Below are positions 14,595 through 17,287 of a stretch of 17,287 nucleotides of DNA, one piece after another. The stretch's first letter is position 1. Every line of letters begins with the position of its first letter. The DNA is from JAXLVB01 sp044228045 (GTDB taxonomy: Bacteria > Bacteroidota > Bacteroidia > Cytophagales > Spirosomataceae). The DNA lies in NCBI GenBank assembly GCA_044228045.1, contig JBGAVQ010000110.1:1-17287 (forward strand), in the 5' to 3' direction. Under the pieces are notes generated by a model that was not told the DNA's origin, did no database searches, and saw only the letters and a list, made by a program, of their open reading frames with translations. The translations under genes were made by a program, and so were the position numbers.

Positions 14595-16463
14595 ATGGCA
14601 AGCCACATAGATTTTCACGATTTTCGGAAAGAAGAAATTAAGAGCCGCATGGTAAGGCGTGCAGCAGAATTTTGGGGCTATCAAGAAAACGAAATTGATG
14701 CCTTTGATCCCTTAGTTACTATGCTGCTGGAGGCTTGTTCGGTAGAGTTTGAGAAAATTGCCGATGAGGTTGAAAACACTCGGTTTAGGGTATTAGAACG
14801 CTTGGCGAGTTTGATGAATCCCGAAGTTGCCGACATCATGCGGCCTGCTCATGCCATCTTGCAGACTCGCTCCATTGACCCGTTTACCATCATTATGCCC
14901 CATGAGCAGTTTTATTACAAAAAACCTGTGGGCATGGGTATCAATACCGATTATTACAACAACGAAATCTACTTTTCACCCATTTACCCGTTCCGAATTT
15001 TTGATGGAAGGGTGCGGTTTCTTGGCAGCAGCCAGGGTTTATTCAAAATTGACAAAAGCAATTTTAAAGTACCACTAAGTGCCCGAAGCCAGCGTAATCA
15101 AGAACCCGAAGAACACCGCTCACTCTGGCTGGGCTTGGAGCTAAACAATGCCATAGAAGGACTGGAAGGACTTTCTTTCTTTTTTGATTGGCTTACCGAA
15201 CCCAAAAAGGATATTTTTTACGACACACTCAATAGAGCTGAATGGTTTTTGGACAACATTAAGTTAGAAACCCAAGTAGGACTTTTTCCAGAATATCCCG
15301 AACTCATGAGCTTAGAAAATGAGTACGATTCGTTGCGGAAAATAGAAGTTCAGCTAAAATTGTATTACGAGAAGTTCTTTGTAACCATCCAACGAAATCG
15401 GGATTTGAAATTTAAGGACTATCAAAGAAAAACACACCCCGAGGCGTTTGTTCGGTATTTTGGCAATGAGGTAGCGCAACAGATGAAAGACCACTTGGTT
15501 TGGCTTGAAATCCGTTTTCCGCACGAATTGGATATCAATGCTTTTAGAAACCTCGGGTGTACCATCAATAGTTTTCCGGTCATGAACCGAAAACTCAACA
15601 AGCTGACTTATAGCCCACAAGAAAACCTCAATATTATTCCATTAGAGTCAGAAGAGCCGTTTTTGGCCGTAAAGAGCATTACCGACGACCGCAGCACTAC
15701 CTACAAATTTACGCCTTTTATTGCCTTAGATAAGTTAGAAACCAATACCTATACCCTGCGGCAACAAGGGGTGAGTCGCTTTGATAACCGAAACGCCAAA
15801 GAACTACTCTATTATGTATTAGAAATGCTTCACGACGAAAGTAAGGCTTTTTCGGCGATGGATACGGGTTTTTTGGCTGAAACCATTCTGCAAATCAATC
15901 AGCACATTGCCAACATTGAGCAAAAGCTACAGTTGAGTCAATTGGCAGCTACCCAAAAAGCCCCTATTCCGTTTGTGGTAATTAAGCCACAAAGCGATGA
16001 TGATAACCTGTACATTGAGTTTTGGACATGTGATGGCGAAATGGCAAATCGGATTCCAGCAGGACCAATATTGCCCTATTCTGATACCTTTTTGCAAAAA
16101 GACGAAGTGTATCTGCTGACTAATACCTTTGGCGGAGCAGATCGCCTGCGTGAAACGGACAAAATCAATCAGTTTAAGCAAAATTTGCTTACTCGTGGGC
16201 GGCTTGTCACCCTCGAAGACATCAAGGCGGCTTGCTGGGCTATGGCTGGTGAAAAAATTAGAGAAATTAGGGTCAGTAAAAACTTTATGACCAGCCATTC
16301 ACCCGACGCAGGCGTAATTCGTTGTATTCTGATAGAATTAGTACCTGTTTCGACCCGTGATTTTAACATAGAAGAATGGGAAAACACAGCCGGTATGCTA
16401 CGGGTTTCGCTCGAATCACGCTCGGCCATGAATCTACCTTACTATATTGTAATTGGGAATTAA
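14595..16463 (+). CDS. tssF: T6SS baseplate subunit TssF
   Basis: A 622-aa TssF (VasA/ImpG family), the main baseplate wedge protein that with TssG surrounds the VgrG spike hub. The N-terminus is characteristic: EIKSRMVRRAAEFWGYQ (14-30), DAFDPLVTMLLEACSVEFEK (35-54), ERLASLMNPEVADIMRPAHA (68-87). The C-terminus has the conserved GRLVTLEDIKAACWAMAGEK (535-554), comparable to the RLVTxxD block of the family and of phage gp6-like wedges. It is cytoplasmic with no signal peptide or helices. Spacing to tssE (107 bp) and tssG (92 bp) is loose for an operon, but I see no terminator or clear promoter in either gap, so co-transcription is likely. The divergence from proteobacterial TssF fits the Bacteroidota subtype iii. 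Confidence 0.9.
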   Translation: MASHIDFHDFRKEEIKSRMVRRAAEFWGYQENEIDAFDPLVTMLLEACSVEFEKIADEVENTRFRVLERLASLMNPEVADIMRPAHAILQTRSIDPFTIIMPHEQFYYKKPVGMGINTDYYNNEIYFSPIYPFRIFDGRVRFLGSSQGLFKIDKSNFKVPLSARSQRNQEPEEHRSLWLGLELNNAIEGLEGLSFFFDWLTEPKKDIFYDTLNRAEWFLDNIKLETQVGLFPEYPELMSLENEYDSLRKIEVQLKLYYEKFFVTIQRNRDLKFKDYQRKTHPEAFVRYFGNEVAQQMKDHLVWLEIRFPHELDINAFRNLGCTINSFPVMNRKLNKLTYSPQENLNIIPLESEEPFLAVKSITDDRSTTYKFTPFIALDKLETNTYTLRQQGVSRFDNRNAKELLYYVLEMLHDESKAFSAMDTGFLAETILQINQHIANIEQKLQLSQLAATQKAPIPFVVIKPQSDDDNLYIEFWTCDGEMANRIPAGPILPYSDTFLQKDEVYLLTNTFGGADRLRETDKINQFKQNLLTRGRLVTLEDIKAACWAMAGEKIREIRVSKNFMTSHSPDAGVIRCILIELVPVSTRDFNIEEWENTAGMLRVSLESRSAMNLPYYIVIGN

Positions 16464-16555
16464 GCCGCTACAGAATAGCATTTACACAAAATTAAAGAGT
16501 ATTAACTTGCTGGATTTCAATACGATAGTACACCCAAAATACACACTACTACTTC

Positions 16556-17287
16556 ATGTATTCTGTTCAAAAAGTTGCTGAATATCTTACCAGACTGCCA
16601 GTAGATGCACGGGTCGAAATCATTTTGGCCGACTTAGTAGCCAAAGGAATGCCTATGGAAGACCTGGTTGTGATACCTAAGGGGCTCTTCAAACGTAATT
16701 TTCATCGAGATATTGACGAAGTGCAGCTCACCGAATATGACTACCACAAGGGCGAGCGAGTAGTGCTTGAAATCAACCGTGAAGGACTTTACGATGCCTT
16801 GCCCGAGGGACTGTTTCACCAACCCATGCAGATTGGGCAAAAAGAAAAAGATAAGGAAACTGTTATCAAGGAGATTCTGGCACAGCGAGAACGCCAAAAG
16901 GCAGCCCGCAAGTTTTTTTTACCGATTGAGCAAGAAATCTATCGAGTACGGGTAGCACTCGAATTTGAAGAGCAAAAGTATTTTGTAACACCCGAAAACA
17001 TCCTTAAACAAGAAATATTTCAGCAATTTTGGGAAATTCCATCGTTTCTGAACCCGTGGCAGGTGTGTAGCATGATTTATCTGCTACCCATTGCCAACCA
17101 TATTGTTGGTAACTTTCGCTTGACCGAACTATGTTTGGAGGCTATCTTGAACGTACCCATTGCCATCAAAAATACCTTTCCACTCAAACACGAAATTGAT
17201 TTAAAAACCAATAAAAAAATGCCTGACGATCAGGTAGAGTCCTTGTATGAGTACGGGTTGGGAAGTTGTAATTTGGGTAGCGAACTG
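16556..17287 (+). CDS. tssG: T6SS baseplate subunit TssG, 3'-truncated by window edge
   Basis: An open frame of 244 codons begins MYSVQKVAEYLTRLPVDARV and runs uninterrupted to the last base of the window. The position directly after tssF, the lack of signal peptide and helices, and the segments FEEQKYFVTPENILKQEIF (137-155) and LYDALPEGLFHQP (78-90) fit the divergent TssG of T6SS-iii, the partner that binds TssF as a 2:1 wedge. The full protein should be about 300 aa, so some 50-100 residues lie beyond the edge. The ATG at 16556 has no Shine-Dalgarno, as is common in this phylum. Assignment rests mainly on synteny; similarity to classical TssG is not obvious by eye. Confidence 0.72.
   Translation, partial: MYSVQKVAEYLTRLPVDARVEIILADLVAKGMPMEDLVVIPKGLFKRNFHRDIDEVQLTEYDYHKGERVVLEINREGLYDALPEGLFHQPMQIGQKEKDKETVIKEILAQRERQKAARKFFLPIEQEIYRVRVALEFEEQKYFVTPENILKQEIFQQFWEIPSFLNPWQVCSMIYLLPIANHIVGNFRLTELCLEAILNVPIAIKNTFPLKHEIDLKTNKKMPDDQVESLYEYGLGSCNLGSEL

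Noticed and set aside
14032..17287. Prophage tail or extracellular contractile (Afp/PVC-like) cluster
   Set aside because: The gp25-like protein is directly followed by a TssF-type protein and a TssG-position gene, with a TssN-like gene adjacent; no phage structural or integrase genes are seen.

Overview
The window looks like a chromosomal segment of an aerobic, environmental Bacteroidota bacterium, probably of the Cytophagales/Flectobacillus-Runella type. I infer this from protein character, the moderate AT-rich composition, weak or absent Shine-Dalgarno sequences, several matches to the Bacteroidota -7 box TAnnTTTG, and a type VI secretion locus of the Bacteroidota-specific subtype iii. No database search was possible. 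I see no tRNA or rRNA gene, CRISPR array, transposase or phage integrase.

Layout from left to right. (1) The 3' part of lgt (lipoprotein diacylglyceryl transferase, + strand) is cut by the left edge. It ends in a palindromic repeat and a strong bidirectional terminator shared with the opposing operon. (2) A minus-strand sugar operon follows: an SLC45/GPH-type MFS sugar transporter, then a PfkB-family (fructokinase-like) kinase 19 bp downstream. (3) Divergent from it is a short Omp85-type outer-membrane barrel protein with one POTRA, then a secreted two-domain cupin. The spacer between the divergent units carries a 26-bp imperfect inverted repeat. (4) On the minus strand lie a P2-type cation ATPase and a DUF1003 membrane protein. 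(5) Also on the minus strand, a probable two-gene unit holds a PduO-type cobalamin adenosyltransferase and branched-chain aminotransferase ilvE, ending in a hairpin terminator. (6) On the plus strand come a small four-helix membrane protein and queA. QueA carries a long insert that partly coincides with a degenerate 7-bp tandem repeat. (7) The right end enters a type VI secretion locus: a TssN-like membrane protein (minus) diverges from tssE, tssF and the 5' part of tssG (plus), which is cut by the right edge.

Functionally the left 13 kb is mostly housekeeping and metabolism (lipoprotein maturation, sugar uptake and phosphorylation, ion transport, branched-chain amino acids, cobalamin activation, queuosine modification). 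The right 4 kb encodes baseplate parts of a contractile injection machine (TssE sheath-initiator, TssF and TssG wedge) plus a membrane component typical of the subtype that lacks TssJLM. The most specialised system here is this T6SS-iii, which is a known class. I did not find convincing evidence of an entirely undescribed system. The less explained items are the inverted repeats, the queA insert, the partly degenerate bicupin and the non-SERCA ion site of the ATPase.
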